Assembly (NCBI GenBank): GCA_948144175.1
Contig: CANXME010000425.1
Coordinates: 36,745 to 100,744 of the forward strand
Source of the DNA: Closterium sp. NIES-65
Taxonomy: Eukaryota > Streptophyta > Zygnematophyceae > Desmidiales > Closteriaceae
Length of the DNA stretch: 64,000 nt
Direction of reading: 5' to 3'
A model generated the notes under the pieces. That model was not told where the DNA came from. It ran no database searches and was given only the letters and a program-made list of their open reading frames with translations. The position numbers and the translations under genes are program-made. Positions 43,329 through 54,050 of the stretch are shown here, piece by piece. Each line of letters starts with the position of its first letter. Positions within the stretch are counted from its first letter, which is position 1.

Positions 43329-43678
43329 AGGCTGAGTTCTACGCAGGGGCCATGGCTGCACAGTAGCTTCGCTGGCTCACCTACCTGCTGACCGACCTTG
43401 GAGAGCAGCCTCATTCTCCTCCAGTCCTGTACGTAGACAACAAGGCCATGCTGGCCTTGTGTCGAGAGCAGAGACTGGAGCATAGAACAAAGCACATTGC
43501 TCTTCGCTACTTCCTTGCTCGTGAGCTACAGCAGCGTGGTCAGTTGTGGCTTGCCTACGTGGCCTCTGAGGCCAACACTGCTGATGTCTTCACCAAGGCA
43601 CTTGCGCCTTGTGATCATCAGCGCTTCTGTACGCAGCTGGGTCTTGTGCCTGTCTTGCCTCACTTGCTCACCTCTTGA
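43329..43678 (+). pseudogene. Element I RNase H, 3' part
   Basis: RNase H resumes after J: AEFYAGAMAAQ, then TAG in place of a Glu codon (about 43364), RWLTYLLTDL, DNKAMLALCREQRLEHRTKHIALRYFLARELQQR, ASEANTADVFTKALAPCDHQRFC and the normal stop after LLTS (43676-43678). It completes the domain begun before 36580. Confidence 0.88.
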
Positions 43679-43887
43679 TGCTGCTTGTACTGTTGCCTAT
43701 ATTTATACCTGCTCTTGCTTGTCTAGCTTTTATATATCTATACTCCTGCATGTGAACTGGCCCTGTGGCCTTGAACTTGTGCTCGGACTGTGTGGTGACG
43801 TTGTGATCCACCCCGAGCTTGCTTTGCTTTTCTTTGCTTGACTGGTCTTGTGACCCCTTGTTCTCCCCCACTTTGCCTATGGGGGTG
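43679..43887 (+). other. Element I 3' untranslated region and polypurine tract
   Basis: AT-rich start with TATATATC, TTTGC repeats (GCTTTGCTTTTCTTTGC near 43820-43840) and CTATGGGGGTG against the LTR. Confidence 0.8.
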
Positions 43888-44019
43888 TGTCAGAATATTG
43901 TAGCTTATACATTTTGTGTAGGCTATAGTGGGGCATCCCATAGGGGGTACAACCCAATTAGGGTTAGTACTTGTACTCTCTTCTTTCATACTGCATTCAT
44001 TCTCGTTCATATCTTCTCA
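43888..44019 (+). repeat. Element I 3' LTR
   Basis: 132 bp, TGTCAGAATATTGTAGC to ATCTTCTCA. Complete at both ends, unlike the 5' copy. Confidence 0.93.
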
Positions 44020-44996
44020 TGAGGCTGCTCCACGAATACGGTAGCATCCACCAACGCGTATAGAAATGCGTTCTTCACGTCGATCTGTCGCAGTGGCAGG
44101 TGCTTAGCGGCGGCAATGGCGAGTAGTATAATCCTGACGGAGGTGTGGCGGCTGATGGGAGCGAAGGTTTGGTTGAAGCCGATGCCGTGACGCTGATCGT
44201 ACCTACGTACGACCCGACGTGCCTTGAAACGCTCGATAGTGCCATCAGCGTTAGTCTTCAGGCGAAAAACCCACTTTCCACTGAGTACCCTCCTCCCCTT
44301 CACTACTGCACGATCGAATAGGACCCATGTGTCTCGAGATTCCAGCGCTTTTAGCTCCGCATCCATCACGGCACGCCACTCCTTGGCATGAGGGCCGGTT
44401 AGGGCCTGGCGAGGATTCTTGGGTTCGACGACGCGCGCGAGAGTTGTGACAGACGCGTGCAGGCCAAGAAGTTGTAGGCCAGACACATTGGTGGAGTCTG
44501 TGGTGGTGGTGACTTCCACCACGTCGTCGTCGCTGCTCTCGTAGCCGGGCGATGTGGTGCTTGGCTCAGCTTGGCGCCGTGACGGCCCTGGCGCGGGAGC
44601 GTCGTCGCTGTCATCGTCGTTGCAGGGACGAGGCGGGACACTTGGGTGTTCGTCGGTGTCATCGCGGTCCTGTGCAGCTGCTGCCGCTTCATCTTCTGGA
44701 GACGCGAAGCTGCGGCCGCTGTTGACGTAGCCGCATGCCTCGTTGCGACGCTCGTCCTCGATCCACTGCTTCAAGGTAAGCCGCTCGTAGAAGAGAACGT
44801 CACACGGAGGGACAATCTCCTTGCTGTCGATGTCGAGAATGAGCCAGCCCCTGTGCTCATTGCTAAGACCCAAGTGAATTTCCCAGCGCTCGCGCTGAGC
44901 GAACTTGCCTATTATGGCTGAGGCCGGCCGATACTGAACCATACACCCCCAAATCCTCAGCATGGAGGGATCTCCCCTTGAGCCGGTCCACTTCAT
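44020..44996 (-). pseudogene. Element K integrase tail and reverse transcriptase N-terminus
   Basis: An open frame with MKWTGSRGDPSMLRIWGCMVQYRP (integrase C-terminal block), GLSNEHRGWLILDIDSKEIV, an acidic Ser/Pro-rich spacer, then the copia RT start ALTGPHAKEWRAVMDAELKALESRDTWVL and KWVFRLKTNADGTIERFKARRVV. Motif A QIDVKNAFLYALVDATVFVEQP (catalytic Asp kept) follows, where element I begins. The palm region up to YVND at 29684 is missing. Confidence 0.87.
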
Positions 44997-45839
44997 GTGG
45001 GGGAAAAGGTTGTCCCTGTTGGCGGTGGTGGAGAAGGTTGTGCAGACGCACCGGATGGTTCATGGCGTAGGGCCAAAACTTCTTGGGTAGGCCGGACTGG
45101 TTCATGAGGGCGCGCACTTTTGTCATGAGGGTGCGATTAACCCTCTCTGCGACGCCTTGCTGATGTTGAGCGTAGGGGAGAGGGATCTCATGCTTGATCC
45201 CCTTCTCAGTGAGAACACTCTCCAGTTCGTTGCTGCAAAATTCCTTGGCCCCGTCACTCTGCCAGATCTTCAGCTTCCTTCCTGATTGTCATTGCGCATG
45301 CGCAAGAAAGATGCGGAACACTTCTGGAGCTTTGGAGCGGGCGTCGACGTTGGCGATCCACACATGGCGCAAGTAAGCGTCAATGAAGGCGAGTGTGTAT
45401 TTTTCGCCGTTGATGTCGTCATGGGTAAGCACGATGAAGTCGCTGTATACCTTCTGCAGCCTCTTGTAGCGATTGGTGCACGGCTCTAGAGAGGGGTAGG
45501 CGTTGTGGGAGAGCGCAGCTGTGGAGCAGACGGTGCAAGTGATCGGGTGTGAGGTGTTGTGTGGTTCTGTTCCGTTGGGGCGCAGCTGTGCTCCTGGGGG
45601 AAAGACTTTGGCGCGGAGGCAGTTGGCGAGAGTCTGGCGCAAGGGGTGGCCCAGCTGCTGGTGCCAGAGGTCGTTTTCGGCGCGGATGCCGGAGGTGCGC
45701 TTGTAGCGAGCGTAATGTTCTGCTGCTTCTGCTTCCGTTTCTTGCGGGATCTAGAGTAGGGGTTCTTCCTCCTCTCCTGGTTCCGCTTCGTTGTCCGGCT
45801 CCTCTGCTTCTGCTTCTGTTGCTGTCTCCCAATCTGCAA
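44997..45839 (-). pseudogene. Element K integrase
   Basis: The zinc-binding part is HQQLGHP...CTVC (about 45530-45670). The core starts SDFIVLTHDDINGEKYTLAFIDAYLRHVWI (first catalytic Asp), stops at TGA (45287-45289), and resumes KLKIWQSDGAKEFCSNEL (second Asp) and YAQHQQGVAERVNRTLM (Glu), followed by LPKKFWPYAMNHPVRL and a frame change. All three catalytic residues are recognisable. Confidence 0.85.
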
Positions 45840-47795
45840 GTGCCGTTGTAAGGTAGAGCGCTAAGAATTCACGGTCGGGGATTATGTTGAGCGGGGTCGT
45901 TGTGCCTTTGATGAAGCGGGCGAATGGATCTGGTCGTAAGATTGGACCAAGGGAGTCGCACGGAGGTGTTGGCGGTACATTCCCCTCCTCAATCTCTGAC
46001 CAGAGGTTGTTCCAGCGATGGGGCGAACGACGAGGTTCGCGGGTGCGCGGGGGCCTGCCGAGCAGAATGACTCCTCGCCGCGTTCCATTCTCTTTTCACG
46101 TTCGGCTTCTTCTAACTCCTCTTGAGTGAGTTCTCCTTCGTCGGGTTTGGTGTTTCCCCATCCTCCCGTGGTGACCACGCCGCTGGCGCTGGATCCCCAT
46201 GCTCCAGTGGCGGATCCCCAGGTTGCACCTTCTTCCGGTTCGTAATCTTCATCTCCCCAAGCCACGCATCGTGCTGAGGCTTCGTCCCATCCTGCCGCGA
46301 CGCGCTCTTCATAGAGCTTCTGCTTCTTCTCCGCCTTGGCCTTGTCTCGTTCTTCCTTGACGCTTAGTTCCCCTTTTGCGCCAAGATCTTTCTAGGCCGG
46401 GTCAATCTCCGTGCGATAGACGTCGCGAGGGTAGGGGCGCGGGCGTCCTTCCTTGTCGTAGGTACCGGTGTTAGCTCGTAAAATGAACCGAAATGCTTCT
46501 GAATGTGGTGTTGGCCGCTCTACCCGCCTTTGCCCAAAGTCGTCCTTTGGTTCGCCAAAGATGAGATAAGTTGTCACAGCAAGATCTTCCTGTGTCATGC
46601 CCGTAGGTTCTGTCTCGGCACTCTCTGCCTCCTGTATTTCCACATAGTCCTTCTCCACTTGCTCTGTGTGGCTTGCCGTCGGTGTGTGACAGGTGGTGTA
46701 GAGCCCATTAATGTCTGGCTCGTGCAGGTTGATCTCGTGAGGATGAGGGTTGCGGGGAATCCACGGCCGTCCGTCTGGGTGCTGCCTTGACTCCTCGTTC
46801 ATGAAGGGGAAGTCAAGTGGAATGAGATCCACGAGCTCGTCTGATGAAGCTTGACAACTCAGGATATCGAAATCCAAGACGTAGATGCCGTTGATCGAAC
46901 GGGCTCGCCCTAGAGACTTATGCGACTCGGGAGGGGTGTCCGGGGGAGCGTAAGAGAGGATGAGATCGCGTGTGGCTAGGTCCGTTGTCAGCATGACTCC
47001 ACAGTCGCGGAGTTGCCTTGCTGATAGCAGGTTGAAGCGAAGGTCCGGGACGAAGAGCACGTCGTTGAATGAGATGTGTGTGTTGCTGTCTCGTGCTTGC
47101 AGGACCACGATGCCTTGAGCGTTGGCGCGGAGATGCTCATTGTTGGCAACGGTGACGTAAGTGGCGGGGGCGCGGCTGATGTTCGAGATGTATCGAACAG
47201 ATCCCACCATGTGCTGTCCGCAGCAGCTGTCCAGGTACCATGTGTTGTGATTTTTGGAGTTGGAATTGCGCAGGAGTAGCGAGAGTCGCGGCATCACCAT
47301 AGTTGCCTTAAATCGTCTGTGAAAGGATGGGTCCGCGTCCTCCTTCCATCCCACAGGTACGTAACTGTGATAGTTCTGTGGCGGGCTTATTCGTAGTGTT
47401 ATTGGCTGATGCCAATCTTGCTCATCTTCGTCATACAGATAATAGTGATCTTCAATTATTCCAACCCTCTTCTGGTTCAAGGAGTCTTCCTTGAACGACG
47501 ACGTCCTCTTCGTCAGGTTCAGCAGTACGACGACGTTGCGTCGCCATATTCGCGATAATGTTTCTAGGAGCTCCTGATTGAGGCCCTTGAGTCTGCTGAT
47601 GTTGATGTTGTGCAGGGGGACGAGATGGATGATGTTGAGGCTGAGAATGACGAGCGTCTTGTCAGCCGACCCAGTTGTTATGGTGAGTGGAATTCGGGTG
47701 GCGATAGTTGGATCGGGATTTGCATCGATCCGTTGAATGTCCGAAGACTTTGCATATTTTGCAACTGTGACGCCTTGGTTGTCGTCGCTCTTCAC
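45840..47795 (-). pseudogene. Element K protease with DSCCG site and GW-rich spacer
   Basis: A 467-codon frame (46392-47795) carries a spacer, then NTWYLDSCCGQHMVGSVRYI (Asp codon 47229-47231), VTVANNEHLRA, ISFNDVLFVPDLRFNLLSARQL, which is the copia protease fold with DSCCG in place of DSGA. A long downstream segment (INGIYVLDFD..., PRDVYRTEIDPA) has no known domain. After a stop at 46392, a second frame (45882-46265) has AWGDEDYEPEEG, TWGSATGAWGSS and TGGWGNTKPDEGELTQEELEEAEREKRME, a Trp-Gly-rich acidic spacer like that of relic H. Confidence 0.8.
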
Positions 47796-47856
47796 GGTTG
47801 TCTGCGTAGAAGGCGAGGCGCTCTTGGCACGACGCGGAGCTTGTTCTGCTCGAGTC
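47662..47856 (-). pseudogene. Element K gag fragment with CCHC zinc knuckle
   Basis: The frame contains SSRTSSASCQERLAFYADNREERRQPRRHSCKICKVFGHSTDRC: a Cys-x2-Cys-x4-His-x4-Cys knuckle typical of retroelement nucleocapsid, followed by SRSNYRHPNSTHH. It overlaps the protease frame start in another phase, so a frameshift lies between. The N-terminal gag is cut off by element E at 47857. Confidence 0.8.
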
Positions 47857-47982
47857 TGTCAAACTTATATGCTATAGTCTGTTTAGGCTGTAGTGGGGTA
47901 GTCCTATAGGGTACATCAGTTTTAGGTTTTCCTACTTGTACCCACCCCTTTTCTAGTTCATTCACTCTTGTTCATTCTGACA
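47857..47982 (+). repeat. Element E 5' LTR
   Basis: 126 bp from TGTCAAACTTATATGC to TTCATTCTGACA. Contains a hairpin-compatible GTAGTCC-TATA-GGGTAC with one bulge. Confidence 0.85.
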
Positions 47983-48037
47983 TGGTATTACGAGCCTAGG
48001 TTAGGCACCTAGGACCGCTTAGTACTACGGGCCCACC
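47983..48037 (+). promoter_or_regulatory. Element E primer-binding site, hairpin and GGGCCCACC motif
   Basis: TGGTATTACGAGCC directly after the LTR; hairpin arms CCTAGG and CCTAGG (47995-48000, 48008-48013); GGGCCCACC at 48029-48037. Confidence 0.78.
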
Positions 48038-48552
48038 GTTCCGCTAGAAGCGCCCTCGTGCGCCCTGCCTTCCTTGCGCCCTCGTGCGCCTCTCTCTGCT
48101 CGTGCGCCCTGACGCGCCCTGCCCCTAGCGCTGCCCGCGCGCTACTGCTAACCGCGCACGCGCAGTCTGCTATCCGCCCGCGCGCAGCCTGCTTACCGTG
48201 CGCGCAGCCGGCACCGCCCGCGCGCAGCCCGCAACGGCCTCGTGCAGCCCCACGAGCAGCCCGCACGCCGCAGCTGCTCGCACGCCGGCCGCTGCAGCCA
48301 GCGCGTCGCACGCTGCCCGCGCACAGCCACCGCCTGCGCGCAGCCGCAGCCCGCGTGCAGCCACAGCCTGCACGCAGCCGCAAACCCGCACGCCGCCCTG
48401 CCTGCCCGAGCCGCGCCGCGCCGCCCTGCCCGAGCCGCACAGCGCTACCGAGCCGCGCTGCCCTGCTGTGTCGCGCTGCCCCACCTGCAGCTACTGCTGC
48501 CCCTGTTCCTGCTGCTACGACTGTTCCTGCTACTACTTCTACTGCTGCCCCT
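48038..48552 (+). repeat. Element E GC-rich leader
   Basis: Built of CGCGCAGCC and CCGAGCCGC-type short repeats (about 48120-48480), ending in CTGCTRCTRCT trinucleotide runs before the gag ATG at 48553. Open frames on both strands reflect base composition only. Confidence 0.8.
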
Positions 48553-50060
48553 ATGGCTAGTCCCACAGTTCTCTCTTTCGATGCTGAGGGCCGACTGATT
48601 CAGTTTGATGCTTTGCTCGACGACCTGCACCTCTTCCTACAGATCACTGCTAATGTCGATATCTCGCTGTATGATCACGCGTCCGGAACCGCTCCCGCAC
48701 CTGCTGAGACTTCTGACAGTACGGCTCGCTCACAGTGGCAGACTTGTGACGCTCACCTTGCCTAGCCATTCGCAGCCACCTGCCGTTAGATGAGCGAGCG
48801 CATTTTGGCTAGCACAAGAGTGCTAAGGCACTATACGATGCTGTAGTCGCGCGCTAATCCTCGCTTGCCTCTGCTACGATTGGCTGTCTCTCGCTGCCCT
48901 ATCTTTTCCCCGATCTGTCCGCCTTTCCCACAGTCGCTGACCTCATTACCCACCTCCGCACTAGTGACACTCGCTACCGTGCCGCCCTTCGTGCTGAGTT
49001 TCTCTCCAAGAACACCCCCCCTCCCCCCCCCTCCCCCCCCCCCCCCCCCCCCCCGATGTACCTCACTCTCTACTGCCTCGTCACCCGTCTCCCTGACTCT
49101 CTTCGCGCAGTCAGGGACCACTTTCTCGCCCTCTGCCCTACTGAACTCACCGTTGACCTGCTCGAGAAGCATCGGCTTGCAGCTGAGGCTAGCATAGTCG
49201 CTGAAGGTGCCTCTCGCGGCGACCCCCGCACGCCTTTCTTTGAGGGGTGTTCCCCTTCCCCCATTCCCCCCTCAGACGCCTCTGCTGCTGCTGTCGACAA
49301 CCTTGGTGCTGAGGAAGTCGGGGCTGCGTCTGCTTCGAGTGGGAGGCGCAAGGCAGCAGGGGCAAGGGAGGCAAGGGTGGTGGAGGTGACGGCGAGGGAG
49401 GCGGTGGTGGAGGCGGTGGGGGCGGTGGGGGCGGTGGCGGGGGTGGTGGCGGCAACGGTGGTGGAGGTGGCCGGGGTGGAGGAGGTGGTGGTGGCGGCAG
49501 TGGGCGTGGTGGCGGCGGCAGAGGTGGTGGTTGGGGTGGACCGGCGCAGCGTGGAGGTTCTGGTGGTGTCCAGCACCAGCAGCAGCGTCTCGGCGAGACC
49601 CCGTCGCCCTAGCAGCTTCGTGAGTGGTACTCTCAGGATGGGGGGTCTGGGGGTGGAGGCACCTGCCCGTATGTCATCTGCACAGGTGACCGCGCTGGTC
49701 AGACGTGTGGGAGGCCCCACACGCAGCAGCGCTGCTTCTCCCGTCTCGACGACGCCTGGCGTGCACAGTTCACTGACGCCTCCGAGCTGCCCCGCTGGGC
49801 TGATCTGCTTAAAAATAACATTGATATCTTTGCTCTTGACTTTGATGTTATCCTTGGTGCCATGTATGCATTGACTATTAGTGTTGAGGGTGACTGTTAC
49901 CTATGTGTCTCGTCCGACCCGGGCATTGAGACCAGTGAGGCTGCCGCTCTAGGTGCTAGTGCATCTGCTGCCTCAGGTCCTGGTGAGGCTGCTGCTCTAG
50001 GTGCTGGTGAGCCTGCTGCTTTAGGTGCTCGTGAGCCTGCGCCTTCTGGTACTGTGTCTA
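48553..50060 (+). pseudogene. Element E gag
   Basis: It starts at ATG 48553 (ASPTVLSFDAEGRLIQFDALLDDLHLFLQI). Stops and frameshifts follow from 48763. Recognisable are SLPYLFPDLSAFPTVADLITHLRTSDTRYRAAL, then a C/T homopolymer-rich run (49015-49054) before MYLTLYCLVTRLPDSLRAVRDHF, FFEGCSPSP, a shortened Gly-rich tract (about 49380-49530), LREWYS and the C-x13-C-x3-H-x4-C motif (about 49662-49735, here CGRPH in place of CGGAH). The SEAAALGASASAASG spacer leads to protease. Confidence 0.83.
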
Positions 50061-51530
50061 ATGAGGCACTGCACACCTTCACACTGGACTCAGGTGCTTC
50101 CCGCTGCTTCTTTCGCGACCGCACTGCCCTCGCGCAGCTCCCTAGGCCTGTTGCTGTCTCCCTGGCTGACCCCTCCGGGGGCCCGGTCCTTGCGACCTCC
50201 ACCATTGTCCTCCTTTGTCCTGCTGTCCCGTCCGGCAAACTGTCGGGTCTTTACATCCCCTCGTTCTCTACGAACTTGGTGGCGGGTTGTGCGCCCAGGA
50301 CACGGGTGTTCACCAGTTCACCGCTGCCTATGAGCGTGTTACACACTGCACGTGTGCTCAGACGGGTCGTCACCTGGCTACCTTCACTCGGCAGCCGGGG
50401 TCGGACCTGTACACACTGACCACTGAGTCCCCTCAGGTAGTTGCGTCTGCGTCTGCGTCAGGTCAGTTGTCGGCCCCCTGCTCGTATCGCACCTTGTCGC
50501 ACTGGACGGTCCTCTGGCACCACCGCCTTGGTCACCCTTCGATGCAGCGCCTTCGTGGCATGCACTCCTGTTTCCTTGTCTCTGGTCGTCTTCCCAGGTC
50601 ACTGCCTCCCTTGCCACCCTCCCGTGCCCCTCCCTGTCTTCCCTGTGTCGAGGGGCGGCAGCGCGCCGCCCCTCACTACTCTGAGTTTCCCCCGGCGGAG
50701 GCTCCTCTGCAGACTCTCCACATGGACGTGTGGGGCCCAGCCCGCGTCCGTAGACAGGGCAGAGAGCGCTACTTTCTGCTTTAGTTGACGACTACACGCG
50801 TTACACCACGGTCTTCCCCTTGTACACCAAGGGTGAGGTCCCTAATGTCTTGATCCCTTGGATCCCCGCTACCCATCTCCAGCTGAAGAGGCGCTTTCGC
50901 ACGGACCTTCCCGTCCTGCGACTGCACTCTGACAGAGGTGGCCAGTTTTCTTCCAACCTCTTGAGAGCCTTCTGTCACGGGGAGGGCATTGAGCAGAAGT
51001 TCACGCTTCCAGCCTCTCCGCAGCAGAATGGGGTTGCTGAGCACCACATTGGCTTGGTCATGGAGGTCGCTCGTACCTCCTTGATCCATGCGGCTGCCCC
51101 CCATTTTCTGTGGCCGTTTGCAGTGCGATACGCTGCGCATCAGCTCAACCTCTGGTCCCGTGTCTCCGTTCCGGAGACATCGCCGACACTGCATTGGACG
51201 GGGGAGGCTGGCGATGCGTCAGTGTTCCGGGTCTGGGGATCTCGTGCCTTTGTCCGCGATACGTCCGCGGACAAGCTCTCCTCCCGCACCGTTCCTTGTG
51301 TCTTCCTTGGCTTTGTCCCTGACGCGCCTGGCTGGCAGTTTTACCACCCCACCTCGCGCCGTGTCCTGCCCTCTCAGGACGCCACGTTTGACGAGTCGGT
51401 CCCCTTTTACCGTCTCTTCCCCTACCGCACTGCCCCGCTCCCCCCTCCACCGCTCTTCATCACGCCAGGTGCTGCTTCGATAGACCCCCTCCCCCCCAGG
51501 GTCCTGCTCCCTCAGGTGTTTCCCAGGTAG
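50061..51530 (+). pseudogene. Element E protease-integrase
   Basis: Protease LDSGASRCFFRDRTAL (about 50085) is followed by LADPSGGPVLA, YIPSFSTNLV. After a frame change near 50285, integrase has HHRLGHPSMQRL and CLPCVEGR, MDVWGPARV (first Asp, about 50727), a stop/frameshift at LL-TAG (50782-50784), then LHSDRGGQFSS (second Asp, about 50932), QQNGVAEHHIG (Glu, about 51040) and FRVWGSRAF. The frame ends at TAG 51528-51530 in the proline-rich segment before the linker. Confidence 0.85.
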
Positions 51531-51575
51531 ACCCGGTCGAGCCTGTCGAGGTAGTTGTTGACTCTAGTCATGCGC

Positions 51576-51944
51576 TGTGAGAGTACGACGGCTTATGCCA
51601 GCTATGCTTGCTTGCCGTTACTTTATTATGCTATTTCTAGCATAGGATAATTATATGCATGCATGAATTGCTTGATTTCCTAGGCTAGGTGCTTTCCTAT
51701 ATTTTGTTATAGTTATAGCACCGAGCTAGGTTGCATGCACCGAATTCTGGGTTTTCGGTTGCCACCGAATTGCCTTCTACTGAATTCAGGAAGGATCTGT
51801 TCGGGACGCTTCGCGACCCGCAGAACCTTCGCGTAACACCTGGTTACGGGGCCTTGTGTCGAGCCTATATATAGCCTCGTGTTGTACCCAGGTGATCCAT
51901 TCAATTCACATTCTCTTTTCTGAGCTCGATCCTAGATCCTCACA
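51576..51944 (+). repeat. Gypsy-type 5' LTR
   Basis: 369 bp with TGTGA...TCACA ends and TATA-like CCTATATATAG (51864-51874), a likely promoter. AT-rich compared with its surroundings. Confidence 0.9.
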
Positions 51945-52103
51945 CTTGGTAATCAGAGCCCGCTTACACGCGAAGTTCTTTCAACCACTACAAAGCAGTC
52001 TTCCAAAAACCGCGAGGGCGACGCAGTTAAACATCGATTTCGGGTACGTAAAACCGGTTCTGTGTTTTTCGCTCCCCCTCGATTCGGTTTTTTGGACGCG
52101 TTG

Positions 52104-53075
52104 ATGTCAGGCATGGAAAGCCAAGGCGACAACTACGCGACCACGAGCGACATCCCGAGCCTCCGCACCGACATGGAGCAGACGCAGGCGACGCTTCGTC
52201 GACTCGAGGCTTTTCTGACAAGCCAACCAGGGTTCGCCACCGCAGCAGCAGCGACCGCAGCGATTGCAGCACCGACAACTCCAGCACCAGTGGCAACACC
52301 GACATTTCACGGACCGATGGCACCACTGTCGCCGAACCTCAAAGCAGCACGACCGAGGCTCCCTGAAGCATTCGATCTAAGCGCGAAGGGATCCGACGTC
52401 CGGCGATTTTGTGGCCACCCTTGAAATTTACTTCGAGGCCATTGGCTGTTTGACCCCGCAACACGACGCAACAAGGATTCGGCTCGCAGCGACACTTTTA
52501 CGTGGACCGGCTCTCGAATTGATTTACTACACCGACGTAGCCCGCGAGGAGAAAACGTGGCAGCAGTTTCGGGCAGATTTAATGGAGCGTTTTGAACCAA
52601 TTAATACGACCTACATGGCGCGGCAACAGATACACCGACACAAGCAATACAGTAGTGTAGCACAGTACACGCAGCAGATGGAGTTACTGTTCAACCGCAT
52701 CACCGACCTGACCGAAGGCGAAAAAATCCAGGCGTACACCGAAGGGTTAAAACGCTCAGGTTATTGCGGCGAATTACAACAGCTACAGGGACATCATGCG
52801 TGCTGCCGAGCGATAGGACGCGCTGACTCGAGGTCAACCCGAAACACGACGCTTCACGCCGAACCGTAGGCACGGAGCGATCGGCACCCCTCACGTTCGC
52901 CGAACCGATGGATATCGACAAATACGACGCGAAGCAGCAACCGACAAAATGCGAATTTTGCGGCGCAGCAGGGCATCAGTTTTTGTCATGCTACAAAATG
53001 AAGAAAGCACGTGCAGCACTCCGAGACGGAAACAGTGGAGCACCCCCGAAGTCAAAAAACGGGAATCGCCAGTAG
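52104..53075 (+). pseudogene. Gypsy-type gag with CCHC zinc knuckle
   Basis: Start ATG 52104 (MSGMESQGDNYATTSD). A coiled-coil-like stretch LRTDMEQTQATLRRLEAFL and an Ala/Thr/Pro-rich spacer follow. A 1-nt frameshift at about 52400 joins it to the Retrotrans_gag core: FVATLEIYFEAIGC, RIRLAATLLRGPALELIYY, TWQQFRADLMERFEP, YTQQMELLFNRITDLTEGEKIQAYTEGLK. A further frame change near 52800 precedes the knuckle CEFCGAAGHQFLSC (52950-52991, Cys-x2-Cys-x4-His-x4-Cys). Gag ends at TAG 53073-53075. Confidence 0.83.
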
Positions 53076-53481
53076 CCGCGGATTGACCTGGCGATCGCGT
53101 AAAGATCCGGAAAGCAGGAAAAGGCGACAACGTGGCGACTTCGGAGCGGGCAAAAAAAGGAGAAAATGATGGCGCGAATAAAAAACGTCACGAGGCAAAT
53201 GGAGGCTCCGCGAAAAAAGACTCTGCACTGACCGGGAAACTCCAACCGAACACCCACGAAAGTAAGAATTCGTTAAAAGTATCCTATAAAGATGCTCTAA
53301 CGAAGAATATTACTTCTCGTGGTTTTCAGGCCTTTGAAAAAATCAGGGGAGATTTAGAGGCTAAGAAAAAGCCTTTAGATATTTTTCAGGTACCTGAGAA
53401 GTTGGGCAAAGTACTACGGAGCGTAGATTAGGGTCGTGCGTTCCGTGGAGTTAATATTCTCTCCCCGCAGCACAGTGTTTG
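53076..53481 (+). other. Gypsy-type region after gag
   Basis: An open frame (about 53132-53431) rich in Lys/Glu: KKGENDGANKKRHEANGG, SYKDALTKNITSRGFQAFEKIRGDLEAKK, FQVPEKLGKVLRSVD, ending in TAG. It may be the start of pol or an accessory segment; I do not recognise a domain. It stops at the element G LTR. Confidence 0.45.
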
Positions 53482-53611
53482 TGAGAATGAGAATGAGAAT
53501 GAAATGACTATGAATGAAGTGGGTACATATAGGAAACCCTAATTGGGTTGTACCCCCTATGGGATACCCCACTATAGCCTACACAAGTAAGTAAGCTATA
53601 ATGTTCTGACA
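53482..53611 (-). repeat. Element G 3' LTR
   Basis: 130 bp, TGTCAGAACATTATAGC to CATTCTCATTCTCA in element orientation, with a small GAGAAT repeat at the end. The polypurine tract CTATGGGGGTG follows on the plus-strand right side. Confidence 0.9.
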
Positions 53612-53710
53612 CACCCCCATAGGCAAAGTGGGGGAGAACAAGGGGTCACAAGACCAGTCAAGCAAAGCAAGGCAAAACTCAGGGTGGATCACAAAGTCAC
53701 CACACATTCC

Positions 53711-53840
53711 TGTGAAAAGAATGAACAGGAATGAAATGACTAAGTCAGAGTTGGGTACAAATACAACCCTAGAAAGCTGTACCCCATATGTGCTACCCCA
53801 CTATAGCCTACAAACATGCATCAGCTATAATAATCTGACA
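53711..53840 (-). repeat. Element F 3' LTR
   Basis: 130 bp, TGTCAGATTATTATAGC to CATTCTTTTCACA in element orientation; no difference seen from the 5' copy. Confidence 0.96.
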
Positions 53841-54050
53841 CACCCCCATAGGCAAAGTGGGGGAGAACAAGGGGTCACAAGACCAGTCAAGCAAGCAAAG
53901 CAAAGCAAGCTCAGGGTGGATCACAAAGTCACCACACAGTCCGAGCACAAGAGCAGGGCCAGAGGCCAGTTCACATGCAGGAGTACAGACATATATATAA
54001 AACTAGACAAGCAAGAGCAGGTATATATATATGTCACAGTACAAGTGAAG
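53841..54050 (-). other. Element F 3' untranslated region and polypurine tract
   Basis: CTATGGGGGTG against the LTR, TTTGC repeats (GCAAAGCAAAGCAAGC on the plus strand, about 53894-53910) and TATATATA stretches before the stop codon. Confidence 0.82.

Larger units (their letters stand above)
29685..44019 (+). mobile_element. Element I: copia retrotransposon in element K, itself split by J
   Basis: A plus-strand member of the short-LTR copia superfamily. The 5' LTR (29685-29805) lacks its first 11 bp; the 3' LTR is 43888-44019. The shared part differs at 2 of 121 positions by eye. Internal order: leader, gag 31033, protease, integrase, linker, RT, then RNase H split by J (36585-43328) and ending at 43678. 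No target duplication is visible because the left junction has lost host K sequence and the LTR tip. Confidence 0.92.
28330..47856 (-). mobile_element. Element K: DSCCG-protease copia relic, split by I, 5' end lost at E
   Basis: A second copia lineage on the minus strand. The gag zinc knuckle is at 47760, protease about 47230, GW-rich spacer 46130-46265, integrase 45000-45700, RT N-terminus 44020-44500, then element I (29685-44019), RT C-terminus and RNase H 28735-29684, and 3' LTR 28330-28725. The RT segment between VEQP and YVDD is missing at the I junction. The 5' LTR and gag start are replaced by element E at 47857. It is related to relic H by its DSCCG protease. Confidence 0.85.
47857..51575 (+). 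mobile_element. Element E: divergent copia, 5' part, interrupted by gypsy element
   Basis: A plus-strand copia of the same superfamily but the most divergent: 5' LTR 47857-47982, primer-binding site, leader, gag 48553, protease and integrase to 51530. A gypsy LTR begins at 51576 in the linker. RT, RNase H and the 3' LTR must lie beyond the window, past elements G and F. It truncates K's gag. Confidence 0.88.
51576..53481 (+). mobile_element. Ty3/gypsy-type element, 5' part: LTR and gag
   Basis: A 5' LTR (51576-51944), primer-binding-site-like TTGGTAATCAGAGCC, gag from 52104 and a short region beyond, then cut at 53482 by element G. Protease, RT and integrase would be outside the window if they exist. 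It is inserted in E's linker in the same orientation as E. The solo LTR at 812-1179 belongs to the same family. Confidence 0.83.
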
